Source: an uncultured Odoribacter sp. (lineage in GTDB: Bacteria; Bacteroidota; Bacteroidia; Bacteroidales; Marinifilaceae). From it: a DNA stretch of 16,789 nt. The notes beneath the pieces were generated by a model. That model was not told the DNA's origin. It did not search any database and saw only the letters and a program-made list of their open reading frames with translations. Shown here piece after piece: positions 15,199-16,789 of this stretch. The DNA is taken from NCBI GenBank assembly GCA_905204385.1, contig CAJKZL010000012.1, positions 1-16,789 of the forward strand, read 5' to 3'. Position 1 is the stretch's first letter. Each line of letters begins with the position of its first letter. Both the position numbers and the translations under genes were made by a program.

Positions 15199-15969
15199 AT
15201 GAAATTAACAATTTTGGGCAGCGGCACATCGCAAGGCATTCCGGTAATTGCCTGTAATTGCCCTGTTTGTCTTTCGACGGATAAAAACGATAAACGGTTG
15301 AGATCATCCGCCATGCTGGATATCGGTGGAAAGAAACTGATCTTTGATGCGGGGCCTGATTTCCGTTATCAAATGCTACGCAGCGAGGTGAAAGATATCC
15401 GTGCCATCTTATTGACCCACGGTCACAAAGATCATGTAGGGGGCTTGGATGATGTCCGCGCTTTCAATTGGGTAAAACAAGGTGGAGTAGACGTATATGG
15501 AAACGAGGGAACCCGGGAAGTGGTCTATAAGGACTTTTCCTATGCTTTCGCTGCCTTCCGCTATCCCGGCGTACCCGAGATCAATTATCACATTTTAGAC
15601 GAAAATCCTTTTTATATCGATGATATTCTAATTACCCCGATACCGGTTTTACATTATAAAATGCCCGTATTAGGATTCCGGATCGGCAATTTTGCCTACA
15701 TCACGGATGCCAAAACAATACCCGATCGTTCTATGGAGTTGCTAAAGGGGGTGGAATACCTGGTTATCAATGCTCTCCGAAAAGAATCTCATCTTTCGCA
15801 TTTTAACCTTGAAGAGGCTTTGTCGGCAATTCGATCCATACAACCCAAAGAAGCGTGGTTAACGCATATCGGCCACCAGATGGGCCTGGCGTCGGAAGTT
15901 TCCAAAGAATTGCCCGAACATGTAAAACTGGCTTATGACACTTTCACTACTGAGATTCCCGAAGACTAA
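15199..15969 (+). CDS. Metallo-beta-lactamase-fold hydrolase, PhnP-like
   Basis: The protein is 256 aa. The di-metal site motif THGHKDH gives His74, His76, Asp78 and His79. Further candidate ligands are His152, Asp170 (ITDAKT) and His223 (LTHIGHQMG). The N-terminus GSGTSQGIPVIACNCPVC has three cysteines (C19, C21, C24) as in PhnP-type enzymes, which carry an extra structural zinc site. PhnP itself cleaves cyclic phosphoribosyl phosphates in phosphonate use, but no phn genes are near. The true substrate is therefore open; many Bacteroidetes carry this gene as a general MBL hydrolase. The leader is short, about 15 nt after the -7 box at 15171-15178. Confidence 0.88.
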   Translation: MKLTILGSGTSQGIPVIACNCPVCLSTDKNDKRLRSSAMLDIGGKKLIFDAGPDFRYQMLRSEVKDIRAILLTHGHKDHVGGLDDVRAFNWVKQGGVDVYGNEGTREVVYKDFSYAFAAFRYPGVPEINYHILDENPFYIDDILITPIPVLHYKMPVLGFRIGNFAYITDAKTIPDRSMELLKGVEYLVINALRKESHLSHFNLEEALSAIRSIQPKEAWLTHIGHQMGLASEVSKELPEHVKLAYDTFTTEIPED

Positions 15970-16008
15970 AAAAGAAGGGGAATTTCTTTTTAGATCGTTT
16001 GGATTTAT

Positions 16009-16016
16009 TACATTTG
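16009..16016 (+). promoter_or_regulatory. Bacteroidetes -7 box for gyrA
   Basis: TACATTTG matches TAnnTTTG and lies 76 bp before the gyrA ATG, predicting a leader of about 70 nt. The only nearby TTTG (15998-16001) is too close to serve as the -33 box. Confidence 0.45.
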
Positions 16017-16033
16017 TATGATTTTTGAGAAAA

Positions 16034-16059
16034 TGAGAGAAATAGGCGTGCTTCTCTCA
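16034..16059 (+). promoter_or_regulatory. Hairpin in the probable gyrA leader
   Basis: TGAGAGAA (16034-16041) and TTCTCTCA (16052-16059) form a perfect 8-bp stem with a 10-nt loop. It lies between the putative -7 box and the gyrA start. It could be a leader structure or attenuator, or a terminator for the upstream hydrolase, though the T-rich tail after it is broken. Confidence 0.45.
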
Positions 16060-16092
16060 ATTATTTATTGATTAACAGTAATTTAAATATAG

Positions 16093-16789
16093 ATGGAAAA
16101 CGGCGGAGAAAAAATTATTAAAATCAACATTGAAGAGGAAATGAAGTCATCCTACATTGACTATTCGATGTCGGTGATAGTTTCGCGAGCTTTACCGGAT
16201 GTGCGGGATGGTTTGAAACCGGTGCATAGGCGGGTATTATTCGGTATGGATGAATTGGGGCTCACTTCTGGCAAGCCCTACAAAAAATCAGCCAGAATTG
16301 TAGGAGAGGTACTCGGTAAATATCATCCTCATGGTGATAGTTCAGTATATATGGCCATGGTACGTATGGCCCAGGAATGGTCGTTGCGTTATCCGTTGGT
16401 CGACGGCCAGGGAAACTTTGGTTCTGTAGACGGAGATAGTCCGGCCGCTATGCGTTATACGGAAGCCCGTATGGCTAAGATTACCGAAGATATGTGTGTG
16501 GATATCGACAAAGATACCGGCGACATGATGGATAACTTTGACGGCTCCCTGAAAGAGCCTACTGTGTTACCCACCCGCATACCTTATTTATTGGTCAACG
16601 GAGCGCAAGGCATTGCCGTAGGTATGGCCACCAATATGGCTCCCCATAATATTGTCGATACGGTCGATGCCATTTGTGCTTATATCGATAATCCCGACAT
16701 AGATATCGAGGAACTGATAAAAATCATCAAAGCTCCGGATTTTCCCACCGGCGGCCAGATCATCTGTGACGGCGACGATCTGCGGGCCA
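16093..16789 (+). CDS. gyrA: DNA gyrase subunit A, N-terminal part (runs off window)
   Basis: The first 232 codons from the ATG at 16093 are present and open to the window edge. GyrA with GyrB introduces negative supercoils by ATP-driven double-strand passage. Residue numbers happen to coincide with E. coli: the catalytic Tyr122 lies in [10 protein letters not shown], and the quinolone-resistance region is [18 protein letters not shown] (77-94), with Ser83 kept and Met at position 87 where E. coli has Asp. The later motifs [22 protein letters not shown] and PHNIVDT are typical of bacterial type IIA topoisomerases. GyrA rather than ParC is favoured by the start [24 protein letters not shown] pattern and DSSVY; the C-terminal GyrA box is outside the window, so this rests on the N-domain. 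Confidence 0.92.
   Translation, partial: MENGGEKIIKINIEEEMKSSYIDYSMSVIVSRALPDVRDGLKPVHRRVLFGMDELGLTSGKPYKKSARIVGEVLGKYHPHGDSSVYMAMVRMAQEWSLRYPLVDGQGNFGSVDGDSPAAMRYTEARMAKITEDMCVDIDKDTGDMMDNFDGSLKEPTVLPTRIPYLLVNGAQGIAVGMATNMAPHNIVDTVDAICAYIDNPDIDIEELIKIIKAPDFPTGGQIICDGDDLRA

Overview
The window looks like chromosomal DNA of a member of the Bacteroidales, probably an anaerobic gut-type relative of Odoribacter, Butyricimonas or Parabacteroides; the genus is a guess. The reasons are a Fe-type SOD of the Bacteroides kind, an S46 dipeptidyl-peptidase, a TonB-dependent receptor, GyrA sequence, archaeal-type class I aldolase, repeated TAnnTTTG promoter elements (the Bacteroidetes -7 box) and weak use of Shine-Dalgarno sites. 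Nearly everything is ordinary core genome. I saw no tRNA, rRNA, CRISPR array, insertion sequence or phage gene.

Layout. 1-400 (-): start of a secreted beta-lactamase-fold hydrolase, cut by the window edge. 560-1339 (-): class IV aminotransferase with its own promoter and terminator. 1439-6906 (+): a tight six-gene run of hypothetical protein, Rossmann/DUF2520 protein, KdsC, UbiA-family prenyltransferase, Maf pyrophosphatase and an S46 dipeptidyl-peptidase of DPP11 type. The last gene is split by a single-base frameshift near 6362-6400. A strong hairpin at 6912-6950 separates it from the convergent sod gene.

6952-12179 reads as a redox and metal-uptake island. On the minus strand, in transcription order, lie a small membrane protein, a TonB-dependent receptor, a lipoprotein and superoxide dismutase. 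Divergent on the plus strand are a PerR-type regulator and a rubredoxin-fused rubrerythrin. The shared 139-bp promoter region holds a perfect 15-bp PerR-box-like palindrome and two more half-sites, so peroxide sensing could control both arms. This is the most interesting part of the window.

12394-16789 holds housekeeping genes: gpmA (+), class I fructose-bisphosphate aldolase (-), an RsmI-like methyltransferase (-), a PhnP-like metallo-beta-lactamase-fold hydrolase (+), and the first 232 codons of gyrA (+), which carries methionine at the quinolone-contact position 87. gpmA and the aldolase converge on a shared hairpin, and the methyltransferase and hydrolase diverge from a region with two -7 boxes.
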